Shown piece after piece: positions 14,793-22,477 of a stretch of 34,690 nucleotides of DNA. Source of the DNA: Streptomyces sp. CNQ085. GTDB taxonomy: Bacteria > Actinomycetota > Actinomycetes > Streptomycetales > Streptomycetaceae. Location: NCBI RefSeq assembly GCF_022614595.1, contig NZ_JAJFAU010000007.1, positions 1 to 34,690 of the forward strand, written 5' to 3'. The notes below the pieces were generated by a model. The model made no database searches. It was given only the letters and a program-made list of their open reading frames with translations, and was not told the DNA's origin. Position 1 is the first letter of the stretch. Each line of letters opens with the position of its first letter. Made by a program: the position numbers and the translations under genes.

Positions 14793-15722
14793 TTGTCCAC
14801 CACGCCTTCCAGCACGTCCGAAACCGCCTCCGTACCGACGCCCGAGACCGGCACCGCGCGCGTCAAGCGCGGCATGGCCGAACAGCTCAAGGGCGGTGTG
14901 ATCATGGACGTGGTCACGCCGGAGCAGGCGAAGATCGCCGAGGACGCCGGAGCCGTCGCGGTCATGGCCCTGGAGAGGGTGCCCGCCGACATCCGCAAGG
15001 ACGGCGGGGTCGCCCGCATGTCCGACCCGGACATGATCGAGGGGATCATCGACGCCGTCTCCATCCCGGTGATGGCCAAGTCCCGCATCGGCCACTTCGT
15101 CGAGGCCCAGGTGCTCCAGGCGCTCGGTGTGGACTACATCGACGAGTCCGAGGTCCTCACCCCCGCCGACGAGGTCAACCACAGCGACAAGTGGGCCTTC
15201 ACCACGCCCTTCGTCTGCGGCGCCACCAACCTGGGCGAGGCCCTGCGCCGGATCGCCGAGGGCGCGGCCATGATCCGCTCCAAGGGCGAGGCCGGCACCG
15301 GCAATGTCGTCGAGGCCGTCCGTCATCTGCGCCAGATCAAGAACGAGATCGCCCGCCTGCGCGGCTACGACAACAACGAGCTGTACGCCGCCGCCAAGGA
15401 GCTGCGCGCCCCCTACGAGCTGGTCCGCGAGGTCGCCGAGCTGGGCAAGCTGCCGGTGGTGCTGTTCTCCGCCGGCGGCGTGGCCACCCCGGCCGACGCC
15501 GCGCTGATGCGCCAGCTCGGCGCCGAGGGCGTCTTCGTCGGCTCGGGCATCTTCAAGTCCGGCGACCCGGTCAGGCGCGCCGCCGCCATCGTGAAGGCCA
15601 CCACCTTCTTCGACGACCCCAAGGCCGTCGCGGACGCCTCCCGCGGCCTGGGTGAGGCCATGGTCGGCATCAACTGCGACACCCTGACCGAGGCCGAGAG
15701 GTTCGCCGGCCGCGGCTGGTGA
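14793..15722 (+). CDS. pdxS: Pyridoxal 5'-phosphate synthase subunit PdxS
   Basis: A 309-aa (beta/alpha)8 protein that condenses ribose 5-phosphate, glyceraldehyde 3-phosphate and ammonia into PLP (DXP-independent route). Key residues are present: Asp39 in VIMDVVTP, Lys96 in [10 protein letters not shown] and Lys164 in [10 protein letters not shown], offset by 15 from the well-studied Asp24, Lys81 and Lys149. The offset comes from a Ser/Thr/Pro-rich N-terminal extension. The start is TTG 14793, with GAGG seven bases upstream; no ATG or GTG gives a complete N-terminus, the first internal Met being residue 28. Ammonia comes from PdxT, encoded next. Confidence 0.96.
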   Translation: MSTTPSSTSETASVPTPETGTARVKRGMAEQLKGGVIMDVVTPEQAKIAEDAGAVAVMALERVPADIRKDGGVARMSDPDMIEGIIDAVSIPVMAKSRIGHFVEAQVLQALGVDYIDESEVLTPADEVNHSDKWAFTTPFVCGATNLGEALRRIAEGAAMIRSKGEAGTGNVVEAVRHLRQIKNEIARLRGYDNNELYAAAKELRAPYELVREVAELGKLPVVLFSAGGVATPADAALMRQLGAEGVFVGSGIFKSGDPVRRAAAIVKATTFFDDPKAVADASRGLGEAMVGINCDTLTEAERFAGRGW

Positions 15723-15753
15723 GCCGCGGCGCACACCGCGCCTCCCATCACCC

Positions 15754-15780
15754 GGGCGGCCCGCACACCGCGGGCCGCCC
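15754..15780 (+). terminator. Hairpin between pdxS and pdxT
   Basis: A perfect 11-bp GC stem (15754-15764 with 15770-15780) with loop ACACC lies 32 bp after the pdxS stop and 60 bp before pdxT. It could be a partial terminator or a 3'-end stabiliser for pdxS mRNA. Confidence 0.7.
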
Positions 15781-15839
15781 CGGCCGTCCCCTCCTTCCCC
15801 CACGCCGTCCCGTACGTGTTCCCCGAAGAGGTGCGCCCC

Positions 15840-16433
15840 GTGACCACCCCCGCCATCGGAGTCCTCGCCCTCCAGGGCGATGTCCGCGAACACCTCGCCG
15901 CGCTGGAGGCGGCCGGCGCCGAGGCCCGCGCCGTCCGCCGCCCCGGGGAGCTCGCCGAGGCCGACGGCCTGGTGATCCCCGGCGGCGAGTCCACCACCAT
16001 CTCCAAGCTGGCCATCGCCTTCGGGCTGATGGAGCCGCTGCGCGAGCGCGTCCGCTCGGGCATGCCCGCCTACGGGTCCTGCGCGGGCATGATCATGCTC
16101 GCCGACAAGATCCTCGATCCCCGGTCCGGCCAGGAGACGGTCGGCGGGATCGACATGATCGTGCGCCGCAACGCCTTCGGACGGCAGAACGAGTCCTTCG
16201 AGGCGTCCGTGGACGTGGCCGGGGTCGAGGGCGGGCCGGTCGAGGGCGTCTTCATCCGCGCGCCCTGGGTGGAGTCCACCGGCGCGGACGTGGAGGTGCT
16301 GGCGGCCTTCGACGGCCATCCCGTCGCCGTGCGCCAGGGAGCCCTGCTGGCGACCGCCTTCCACCCCGAACTCACCGGAGACCATCGCGTCCACCGGCTC
16401 TTCACCGCGATGGTGGGCTCGGCCGCACGGTGA
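15840..16433 (+). CDS. pdxT: Pyridoxal 5'-phosphate synthase glutaminase subunit PdxT
   Basis: A 197-aa class I-type glutaminase that hydrolyses glutamine and channels ammonia into PdxS in a 12:12 complex. The oxyanion region PGGEST is at 48-52, the nucleophile Cys81 in YGSCAGM, and the catalytic His175 and Glu177 in HPEL. GTG 15840 is chosen because GAAGAGG lies about 9 nt upstream and the conserved [10 protein letters not shown] follows at once; an ATG-like start at 15816 adds eight residues without an RBS. It is separated from pdxS by a 117-bp gap with a strong hairpin, unusual for genes whose products work in equal number. Confidence 0.96.
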   Translation: MTTPAIGVLALQGDVREHLAALEAAGAEARAVRRPGELAEADGLVIPGGESTTISKLAIAFGLMEPLRERVRSGMPAYGSCAGMIMLADKILDPRSGQETVGGIDMIVRRNAFGRQNESFEASVDVAGVEGGPVEGVFIRAPWVESTGADVEVLAAFDGHPVAVRQGALLATAFHPELTGDHRVHRLFTAMVGSAAR

Positions 16434-16459
16434 TCCGCCGGTGTCACCGGCTGTAGTAT
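16430..16459 (+). promoter_or_regulatory. Candidate promoter of yebC
   Basis: GTGATC (16430-16435) and TAGTAT (16454-16459) are 18 bp apart, the -35 overlapping the pdxT stop. The -10 matches at four of six positions. The leader would be ~37 nt. Confidence 0.45.
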
Positions 16460-16502
16460 CGGCCCGTTGATTCCCCCGTTGGCGACATGAAGGAGCGAGG
16501 CT

Positions 16503-17255
16503 GTGTCCGGCCATTCCAAGTGGGCGACCACCAAGCACAAGAAGGCCGTGATCGATGCCAAGCGCGGCAAGCTCTTCGCCAAGCTGATCAAGAACATCGA
16601 GGTCGCGGCCCGGATGGGCGGTGCCGACCCCGACGGCAACCCCACCCTCTACGACGCCATCCAGAAGGCGAAGAAGAGTTCCGTCCCCAACAACAACATC
16701 GACCGCGCGGTCAAGCGGGGCGCGGGCCTGGAGGCGGGCGGCGCCGACTACCAGACGATCATGTACGAGGGCTACGGTCCCAACGGCGTCGCGGTCCTGA
16801 TCGAGTGCCTCACCGACAACCGCAACCGCGCGGCCTCCGACGTGCGCGTCGCCATGACCCGCAACGGCGGCTCCATGGCCGACCCGGGATCGGTGTCCTA
16901 CCTGTTCAACCGCAAGGGCGTCGTGATCGTCCCCAAGGGCGACCTGACCGAGGACGACGTGCTGGCCGCCGTTCTGGAGGCGGGTGCCGAGGAGGTCAAC
17001 GACCTCGGCGAGTCCTTCGAGGTCATCAGCGAGGCGAGTGATCTGGTCGAGGTGCGCACCGCGCTGCAGAAGGCGGGCGTCGACTACGACTCGGCGGACG
17101 CGAACTTCGTCCCCACCATGCAGGTGGAGCTGGACGAGGAGGGCGCCCGCAAGATCTTCAAGCTGATCGACGCGCTGGAGGACAGCGACGACGTGCAGAA
17201 CGTCTTCGCCAACTTCGACGTGTCCGACGACGTCATGACCAAGGTCGAGGGCTGA
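16503..17255 (+). CDS. yebC: YebC/PmpR family protein (TACO1 type)
   Basis: A 250-aa protein starting [20 protein letters not shown], the hallmark of the family. Later conserved blocks are [29 protein letters not shown] and [11 protein letters not shown]. Members have been described as transcriptional regulators (PmpR) and, more recently, as ribosome-associated factors that relieve stalling at proline runs; which applies here is not decidable from sequence. Length is normal. GTG 16503 has AAGGAG with an 8-nt spacer. Its position just before ruvC is common in bacteria, and it probably has its own promoter at the end of pdxT. Confidence 0.96.
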   Translation: MSGHSKWATTKHKKAVIDAKRGKLFAKLIKNIEVAARMGGADPDGNPTLYDAIQKAKKSSVPNNNIDRAVKRGAGLEAGGADYQTIMYEGYGPNGVAVLIECLTDNRNRAASDVRVAMTRNGGSMADPGSVSYLFNRKGVVIVPKGDLTEDDVLAAVLEAGAEEVNDLGESFEVISEASDLVEVRTALQKAGVDYDSADANFVPTMQVELDEEGARKIFKLIDALEDSDDVQNVFANFDVSDDVMTKVEG

Positions 17256-17355
17256 TCCCCGGGGCATCCGAACCGGAGCGCGTTCCGACGCCCGGTGCGA
17301 GGCCCGGCGCCGACCCTCTTCCGCGGCGCCCTCCGGCGTTGTCGGTGGCAGCCGA

Positions 17356-17385
17356 TAGCCTGCGGGAACAGGCGATCGAACGATC
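17356..17385 (+). promoter_or_regulatory. ruvC promoter region with a degenerate LexA-like site
   Basis: TAGCCT (17356-17361) is a plausible -10 without a clear -35. Just downstream GATCG-AA-CGATC (17374-17385) is an inverted repeat. It contains TCGAAC (17376-17381), the left half of the actinobacterial LexA box TCGAAC-N4-GTTCGA. The right half is poor (AGTGGA, three of six). Confidence 0.3.
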
Positions 17386-17406
17386 AGTGGACGGAAGGGG
17401 GCCGCG

Positions 17407-18072
17407 GTGCGCGTACTCGGCGTGGACCCGGGGCTGACCCGCTGCGGCATCGGCGTGGTGGAGGGGGTGGCCGGCCGGCCGCTGCGGATGGACGGGGTCG
17501 GCGTCGTGCGGACCTCCGCCGATGCCGAGGTCCCCGAGCGGCTGGTGCTCGTCGAGCGCGGCTTGGAGGAGTGGCTGGAGGAGTACCGGCCCGATGTCGT
17601 CGCTGTCGAGCGCGTGTTCAGCCAGCACAACGTCCGCACCGTGATGGGCACCGCGCAGGCCAGCGCGGTCGCCATGCTCTGCGCGGCCCGGCGCGGCCTT
17701 CCGGTCGTCCTGCACACCCCCAGTGAGGTCAAGGCCGCCGTCACCGGCACCGGCCGGGCGGACAAGGCCCAGGTGGGTGCGATGGTCACCAGACTGCTGC
17801 GGCTGGACGCCCCGCCCAAGCCCGCCGACGCCGCCGACGCCCTGGCACTGGCCATCTGCCACATCTGGCGCGCCCCCGCCCAGGACCGGCTCCGGCGGGC
17901 CAGGCTCCAGCAGGCCCACCACCGGCAGGCCGGGCACCAGCAGATCCACCACCGCCAGGCCCGCGCCGCCCCGGTCGCGTCCGCGGCGGTTGGAGCGGAG
18001 CCGGTCCCGGTGCCCGCGCCGGAGGCCGCGCCCGCCCGGAGAACCCGGCGCACCTCGGAGGACAGCCGATGA
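17407..18072 (+). CDS. ruvC: Crossover junction endodeoxyribonuclease RuvC with C-terminal extension
   Basis: A 221-aa Holliday-junction resolvase that cuts four-way junctions in the RuvABC complex. The four acidic residues are present: Asp7 ([12 protein letters not shown]), Glu68 (VAVERVF), Asp141 and Asp144 ([12 protein letters not shown]). The catalytic fold ends near residue 160, the usual C-terminus. About 55 extra residues follow, with a His/Gln/Arg repeat ([18 protein letters not shown] at ~168-185) and a Pro/Ala tail. The GTG start has GGAAGGGG seven bases upstream. It overlaps ruvA by ATGA (18069-18072), so the two are translationally coupled. Base composition of the tail matches the rest. 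Confidence 0.96.
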   Translation: MRVLGVDPGLTRCGIGVVEGVAGRPLRMDGVGVVRTSADAEVPERLVLVERGLEEWLEEYRPDVVAVERVFSQHNVRTVMGTAQASAVAMLCAARRGLPVVLHTPSEVKAAVTGTGRADKAQVGAMVTRLLRLDAPPKPADAADALALAICHIWRAPAQDRLRRARLQQAHHRQAGHQQIHHRQARAAPVASAAVGAEPVPVPAPEAAPARRTRRTSEDSR

Positions 18073-18704
18073 TCGCCTTCGTATCCGGACCGGTCGCCGC
18101 CCTCTCCCCGGACACCGCTGTGATCGAGGTCGGCGGCGTCGGCATGGCGCTCCACTGCACCCCCGCCACCCTCGCCGGCCTGCGCGTCGGCGAACACACC
18201 AGGCTGGCCGCCTCGCTGGTGGTCCGTGAGGACTCCCTGACGCTCTACGGCTTCGCCGCCGACGACGAGCGACAGGTTTTCGAACTGCTCCAGACCGCCA
18301 GCGGTGTCGGCCCGCGGCTGGCTCAGGCCATGCTCGCCGTCCACAGCCCCGACGCACTGCGGCTGGCGGTCTCCACCGGGGACGAGAAGGCGCTCACCAC
18401 CGTCCCCGGTATCGGGAAGAAGGGCGCGCAGAAGCTCCTGCTGGAGCTGAAGGACAGGCTCGGTGAGCCGGCGGCCGTCACGGGCGCGGCGGCCGGCCGC
18501 GGCTCCGGCCCGGCGGCGGACGAGCCCGGCTGGCGTGAGCAGCTGCACGCCGCCCTGGTGGGCCTGGGCTACGCCCCCCGCCAGGCCGAGGACGCGGTCA
18601 CCGCCGTCACCCCGCAGGCCGAGGCGGTGCTGGCCGAGGGCGGCCGGCCGCCGGTGCCCCAGCTCCTCCGCTCCGCCCTGCAGACACTCAACCGCGCACG
18701 CTGA
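18069..18704 (+). CDS. ruvA: Holliday junction branch migration protein RuvA
   Basis: A 211-aa junction-binding subunit that loads RuvB. Residues 1-~65 form the OB-fold domain I ([12 protein letters not shown] to [12 protein letters not shown]). Domain II has the tandem helix-hairpin-helix motifs [17 protein letters not shown] and [24 protein letters not shown] flexible Gly/Ala linker (~138-152) leads to domain III (~153-208: [23 protein letters not shown]), which contacts RuvB. The ATG overlaps the ruvC stop. ruvB does not follow directly: a 167-bp gap with a hairpin intervenes. Confidence 0.97.
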   Translation: MIAFVSGPVAALSPDTAVIEVGGVGMALHCTPATLAGLRVGEHTRLAASLVVREDSLTLYGFAADDERQVFELLQTASGVGPRLAQAMLAVHSPDALRLAVSTGDEKALTTVPGIGKKGAQKLLLELKDRLGEPAAVTGAAAGRGSGPAADEPGWREQLHAALVGLGYAPRQAEDAVTAVTPQAEAVLAEGGRPPVPQLLRSALQTLNRAR

Positions 18705-18707
18705 GAC

Positions 18708-18741
18708 GCCGGTCCGTACCGCCCCGGCGGCACGGACCGGC
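18708..18741 (+). terminator. Hairpin in the ruvA-ruvB gap
   Basis: GCCGGTCCGT (18708-18717) pairs with ACGGACCGGC (18732-18741). An inner CCGCC-cc-GGCGG (18719-18730) extends the stem after one mismatch. It starts three bases after the ruvA stop, and may be a terminator, attenuator or RNA-stability element. Confidence 0.6.
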
Positions 18742-18764
18742 GACGGACCGATGAGAGACCGACC

Positions 18765-18875
18765 ATGACGCCGCACCCCCCGCCCCGCCCCGCGGACCGG
18801 ACCCACGGCCGGCCCGCCGCCCCGATCGCCGGGCCGGCCACCGCCTCGGCAGTCAGCCCGAGGAGGCCGTCATGA
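18765..18875 (+). CDS. Possible 36-aa leader ORF overlapping ruvB
   Basis: ATG 18765 opens a 36-codon frame rich in Pro, Arg and Ala, with stop TGA at 18873-18875. It overlaps the ruvB start as ATGA (18872-18875), the same coupling geometry as ruvC/ruvA. It contains the ruvB RBS (GAGGAGG at 18860-18866). Its own RBS is weak (GAGAGACC). In such GC-rich DNA an open frame of this length is easily accidental, so I treat it as a candidate only. Confidence 0.25.
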   Translation: MTPHPPPRPADRTHGRPAAPIAGPATASAVSPRRPS

Positions 18876-19960
18876 CCTGGGAGGACCACCACGGCCACGC
18901 CGAAGGAAGCGCCGAGCGCCTGGTGGGAGCGGCCGCCGACGGCGAGGACACCGCCGTCGAGGCCGCGCTGCGCCCCAAGGACCTGGCGGAGTTCGTCGGG
19001 CAGTCCAAGGTGCGCGAGCAGCTCGATCTGGTGCTGCGCGCCGCCCGCGCCCGCGGCGGCACCGCCGACCACGTGCTGCTCTCCGGCGCCCCGGGCCTGG
19101 GCAAGACCACCCTGTCCATGATCATCGCGGCGGAGATGGGCGCCCCCATCCGCATCACCTCCGGACCGGCCATCCAGCACGCCGGGGACCTGGCCGCGAT
19201 CCTCTCCTCCCTCACCGAGGGCGAGGTCCTCTTCCTCGACGAGATTCACCGCATGTCGCGGCCCGCCGAGGAGATGCTCTACATGGCGATGGAGGACTTC
19301 CGCGTCGACGTCATCGTCGGCAAGGGCCCGGGCGCCACCGCCATCCCGCTGGAACTGCCGCCCTTCACCCTGGTCGGCGCCACCACCCGGGCCGGCCTGC
19401 TGCCTCCGCCGCTGCGCGACCGCTTCGGCTTCACCGCCCACATGGAGTTCTACGAGCCGGCCGAGCTGGAGCGGGTCATCCACCGCTCCGCCCGGCTGCT
19501 GGACGTGGAGATGGACGCCGAGGGCGCCGCCGAGATCGCCGGCCGCTCCCGGGGCACCCCCCGCATCGCCAACCGGCTGCTGCGCCGGGTGCGCGACTAC
19601 GCCCAGGTCAGGGCCGACGGCCTGATCACCAGGGAGATCGCCGGGCAGGCCCTGGCGGTCTACGAGGTGGACGCCCGCGGCCTGGACCGCCTGGACCGCG
19701 GAGTACTGGACGCCCTGCTCAGGCTGTTCGGCGGCGGCCCGGTAGGTCTGTCCACACTGGCCGTCGCGGTGGGGGAGGAGCGCGAGACGGTGGAGGAGGT
19801 CGCGGAGCCGTTCCTCGTCCGGGAGGGGCTGCTGGCCCGTACCCCCCGGGGCCGGATCGCCACTCCCGCCGCCTGGGAGCACATGGGGCTCACCCCGCCC
19901 CGACAGCCACCGGCGTCCGCCCCGGGCGGGCCGGGCCAGCCCGGTCTGTTCGGATCGTGA
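18872..19960 (+). CDS. ruvB: Holliday junction branch migration ATPase RuvB
   Basis: A 362-aa AAA+ motor that forms hexamers on DNA and drives branch migration with RuvA. Walker [10 protein letters not shown] is at 72-80 and Walker [10 protein letters not shown] at ~119-127. Sensor 1 is GATTRAG, the arginine finger lies in RDRFGF, and sensor 2 in [12 protein letters not shown]. The C-terminal winged helix contains [29 protein letters not shown]. About 20 residues at the C-terminus ([20 protein letters not shown]) are a flexible tail. ATG 18872 has GAGGAGG five bases upstream and matches the normal length of the family. Confidence 0.97.
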   Translation: MTWEDHHGHAEGSAERLVGAAADGEDTAVEAALRPKDLAEFVGQSKVREQLDLVLRAARARGGTADHVLLSGAPGLGKTTLSMIIAAEMGAPIRITSGPAIQHAGDLAAILSSLTEGEVLFLDEIHRMSRPAEEMLYMAMEDFRVDVIVGKGPGATAIPLELPPFTLVGATTRAGLLPPPLRDRFGFTAHMEFYEPAELERVIHRSARLLDVEMDAEGAAEIAGRSRGTPRIANRLLRRVRDYAQVRADGLITREIAGQALAVYEVDARGLDRLDRGVLDALLRLFGGGPVGLSTLAVAVGEERETVEEVAEPFLVREGLLARTPRGRIATPAAWEHMGLTPPRQPPASAPGGPGQPGLFGS

Positions 19961-20007
19961 CGGCGTGCGAACTCGCCCTTCGCGGAACCTCAGTGCGATG
20001 CTTGACG

Positions 20008-20037
20008 TTGTTCCCCAGGCGCGGGCTCGCTTAGACT
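20008..20037 (+). promoter_or_regulatory. Promoter of the yajC-secD-secF unit
   Basis: TTGTTC (20008-20013) and TAGACT (20032-20037) are 18 bp apart. Transcription would start near 20044, about 80 nt before the yajC GTG. A TTGACG at 20002-20007 is a better -35 hexamer but lies 24 bp from the -10. Confidence 0.5.
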
Positions 20038-20043
20038 CCGCCG

Positions 20044-20066
20044 ATGCCCTCCGCCCCGGAGGGCAT
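20044..20066 (+). other. Stem-loop at the predicted 5' end of the yajC mRNA
   Basis: ATGCCCTCCG (20044-20053) pairs perfectly with CGGAGGGCAT (20057-20066) around CCC. Since transcription is predicted to start at about 20044, the message would begin with this hairpin. It could protect the 5' end from decay. As a terminator for ruvB it would be late (84 bp after the stop) but not excluded. Confidence 0.55.
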
Positions 20067-20123
20067 GACCACCCCCGAATACCAGGCCGCTTCCCAGCGG
20101 TCGTGTGAAGGAAACCTTCCGCC

Positions 20124-20564
20124 GTGGATATTGGACTTCTCCTCCCCTTCATCATCCTCATCGGGGCCATGCTCCTGATGACGCGCTCGGCCAAGAAGAA
20201 GCAGCAGCAGGCCGTGCAGATGCGCGACCGGATGGAGCCAGGCACCGGCATCCGTACTATCGGTGGCATGTACGCGTTGGTGAAGGAGGTCCACTCCGAC
20301 ACGGTTCTCCTGGAGGTCGCGCCGGGCGTACACGCGATCTACGCCAAGAACGCCGTCGGCGCGGTGCTGGAGGCCGACGAGTACGAGCGCATCGTCAACG
20401 GCGATCCGGAGCACGACGCGGACGCCCCCGTCGTCCCGGACGACGCCTCCTCGCTGGTCTCCGACGGTGGCGCGGACAAGACCGACCTGAGCAAGACGGA
20501 CTCCTCCGCCGACGAGGCGGAGACCGGGGACGCCGAGCGGAAGGGCGACGCCGACTCCAAGTGA
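20124..20564 (+). CDS. yajC: Preprotein translocase subunit YajC
   Basis: A 146-aa protein that joins SecDF in the Sec accessory complex. One N-terminal membrane helix (LLLPFIILIGAMLLM, ~5-19) is followed by a basic stretch SAKKKQQQAVQMRDRMEPGTGIRTIGGMYALV, typical of YajC, and a small beta domain. The last ~55 residues are a very acidic, Ser/Thr-rich tail that is longer than in E. coli but common in actinomycetes. The GTG start has AAGGA about 11 nt upstream. The order yajC-secD-secF is the standard arrangement. secD starts 115 bp after the yajC stop. Confidence 0.95.
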   Translation: MDIGLLLPFIILIGAMLLMTRSAKKKQQQAVQMRDRMEPGTGIRTIGGMYALVKEVHSDTVLLEVAPGVHAIYAKNAVGAVLEADEYERIVNGDPEHDADAPVVPDDASSLVSDGGADKTDLSKTDSSADEAETGDAERKGDADSK

Positions 20565-20679
20565 GTCGCTCCGCCGCCGGCCCCGGCGACGGGCCCGGCG
20601 CCGCATGTCCTTACGACCACTTCGCGCGCCGCGCGGCGACCATTCGAGCGCGGGCGGTTGGACAGGGAGATACGAGAAG

Positions 20680-22476
20680 GTGGCAGCACCGAAGAAAGGT
20701 CGCAGATCACCGGGCGCCCAGGGACGGCCGTGGCGCTCCCTGGCGCTCATCCTGGTGGCGATGGTGGCGCTCACTGGAGGCATGTTCCTCTCCGGGCACA
20801 CCACGCCCCGCCTGGGCATCGACCTCGCCGGCGGTACGAGCATCACGCTCACGGCCAAGGCGCAGCCCGGTAAGGAGGAGGCGATCAACGAGACCAACAT
20901 GAACACCGCCGTCTCCATCATCGAGCGACGGGTCAACGGTCTGGGCGTCGCCGAGGCCGAGGTGCGGACGCAGGGCGCCGAGAACATCGTCATCAACATC
21001 CCGCGCGGCACCGACGAGAAGCAGGCCCGCGAGCAGGTCGGTACCACCGCCCAGCTCGCGTTCCGCCCGGTCCTGACCGTCGCGTCCGGGGCCCCGCCCC
21101 CCCAGCCGGACCCCTCGGCGAGCCCGTCCGGCGCCAACGGTGAGAAGGCCGAGGAGGCGCAGGACGCCGAGAAGTCCGGCGACTCCTCCTCGGCACCCTC
21201 GCCCGGAGCCTCCACCCAGGGCCGCGCCGTCACCGATGACCTGCTGGCCGACGACTCCCGGTCGCCCACCCCCTCGGCCTCCGTCTCCGGGGACGAGGAG
21301 GCCGAGGAGCCCGCCGCCCCCGAAGCCTCGCAGCCCGCCCCGGCGCCGGACGCCGGCATCCCGGCCGGTCTGCGGGAGAAGCTCGACGCGCTGGACTGCG
21401 CCACCGACAAGGGCCGCGCCGAGGCCCGCCTGGCCGCCGCCCAGGCGGAGAACTCCGAGACCGTCGTCTCCTGTGACGAGAGCGGGCTGTACAAGTACGG
21501 GCTCGGCCCCGTCGCCGTCCCCGGCACCGACGTCACCGACGCCGCCGCCCTCTTCGACGACCAGCGTGCCCAGGGCTGGATCGTCACCATGGAGTTCGAC
21601 TCCGACGGCGCCGAGAAGTTCGCCGACATCACCGAGGAGCTCTCCACCCAGGCCGAGCCGCGCAACCAGTTCGCGATCGTGCTGGACGGCGAGGTCGTCT
21701 CCGCCCCCCGTGTCTCCGAGCGGCTCGGCGGCGGCAGCGCCGAGATCTCCGGCAGCTTCGACCAGCAGTCCGCCGAGGAACTGGCCAACATCCTCTCCTA
21801 CGGCGCCCTCCCGCTCTCCTTCGAGGAGAGCAACGTGACCACCATCTCGCCCACGCTCGGCTCCGAGCAGCTCAAGGCGGGCCTGATCGCCGGAGCCATC
21901 GGCCTGGTGCTGGTCGTCGCCTACCTGCTCTTCTACTACCGGGTGCTGGCGCTGGTGGCGATCTCCAGCCTGGTGGCCGCGGCCGTCCTCACCTACGTCA
22001 TCATGGCCCTGCTCGGTCCGGCCATCGGCTTCGCGCTGAGCCTGCCGGCCATCTGTGGCGCCATCGTGGCCATCGGTATCACCACGGACTCCTTCATCGT
22101 CTACTTCGAGAGGATCCGCGACGAGATCCGCGAGGGCCGCTCCATCCGGGCCGCCTTCGAGCGAGCCTGGCCGAGCGCCCGGCGGACCATCCTGGTCTCC
22201 GACGTGGTGTCGATCATCGCCGCCATCGTGCTGTTCATCGTCTCGATCGGCTCCGTCCAGGGCTTCGCCTTCGTGCTCGGCCTGACGACGGCGCTGGACC
22301 TGGCCATCGTCTTCCTGCTCACCAAGCCGATGATGACGATCATGGCCGGCCGGAAGTTCTTCACCAGCGGTCACCCGTGGTCCGGACTCGACCCGAAGCG
22401 GCTCGGGGTCACCCCGCCGCTGCACCGGGGCCGCCGCGCCGCGGTCGCCGCCCCCGCCGAACCGAAGGAGGCCTGA
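20680..22476 (+). CDS. secD: Protein translocase subunit SecD
   Basis: A 598-aa membrane protein that, with SecF, uses the proton gradient to pull exported proteins off the translocon. TM1 is at ~19-37, followed by the D1 motif LGIDLAGGTSITL (~45-57). The periplasmic P1 region includes NTAVSIIERRVNGLGVAE. Residues ~137-228 are a long Pro/Ser/Glu-rich linker splitting P1. The conserved FDSDGAEKFADITEEL follows, and the C-terminal five-helix block carries the SAEELANILSYGALPL, GAIVAIGITTDSFIVYFERIRDE and SDVVSIIAAIVLF segments. GTG 20680 is chosen for the AGGGAG upstream and the basic N-terminus before TM1; an earlier in-frame start at 20605 would add 25 residues without an RBS. secF follows after one base. 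Confidence 0.97.
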   Translation: MAAPKKGRRSPGAQGRPWRSLALILVAMVALTGGMFLSGHTTPRLGIDLAGGTSITLTAKAQPGKEEAINETNMNTAVSIIERRVNGLGVAEAEVRTQGAENIVINIPRGTDEKQAREQVGTTAQLAFRPVLTVASGAPPPQPDPSASPSGANGEKAEEAQDAEKSGDSSSAPSPGASTQGRAVTDDLLADDSRSPTPSASVSGDEEAEEPAAPEASQPAPAPDAGIPAGLREKLDALDCATDKGRAEARLAAAQAENSETVVSCDESGLYKYGLGPVAVPGTDVTDAAALFDDQRAQGWIVTMEFDSDGAEKFADITEELSTQAEPRNQFAIVLDGEVVSAPRVSERLGGGSAEISGSFDQQSAEELANILSYGALPLSFEESNVTTISPTLGSEQLKAGLIAGAIGLVLVVAYLLFYYRVLALVAISSLVAAAVLTYVIMALLGPAIGFALSLPAICGAIVAIGITTDSFIVYFERIRDEIREGRSIRAAFERAWPSARRTILVSDVVSIIAAIVLFIVSIGSVQGFAFVLGLTTALDLAIVFLLTKPMMTIMAGRKFFTSGHPWSGLDPKRLGVTPPLHRGRRAAVAAPAEPKEA

Positions 22477-22477
22477 G

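Noticed and set aside
14676..18806. A minus-strand open frame of about 1,370 codons opposite pdxS to ruvA
   Set aside because: It is the antisense frame whose codons mirror the G/C third positions of real plus-strand genes. It has Gly/Val/Arg-rich low-complexity content and no domain, and every base is already used by recognised genes.
20002..20007. TTGACG as the -35 of the yajC promoter
   Set aside because: It is the better hexamer, but the spacing to TAGACT is 24 bp. TTGTTC at 20008 with 18 bp is more workable.
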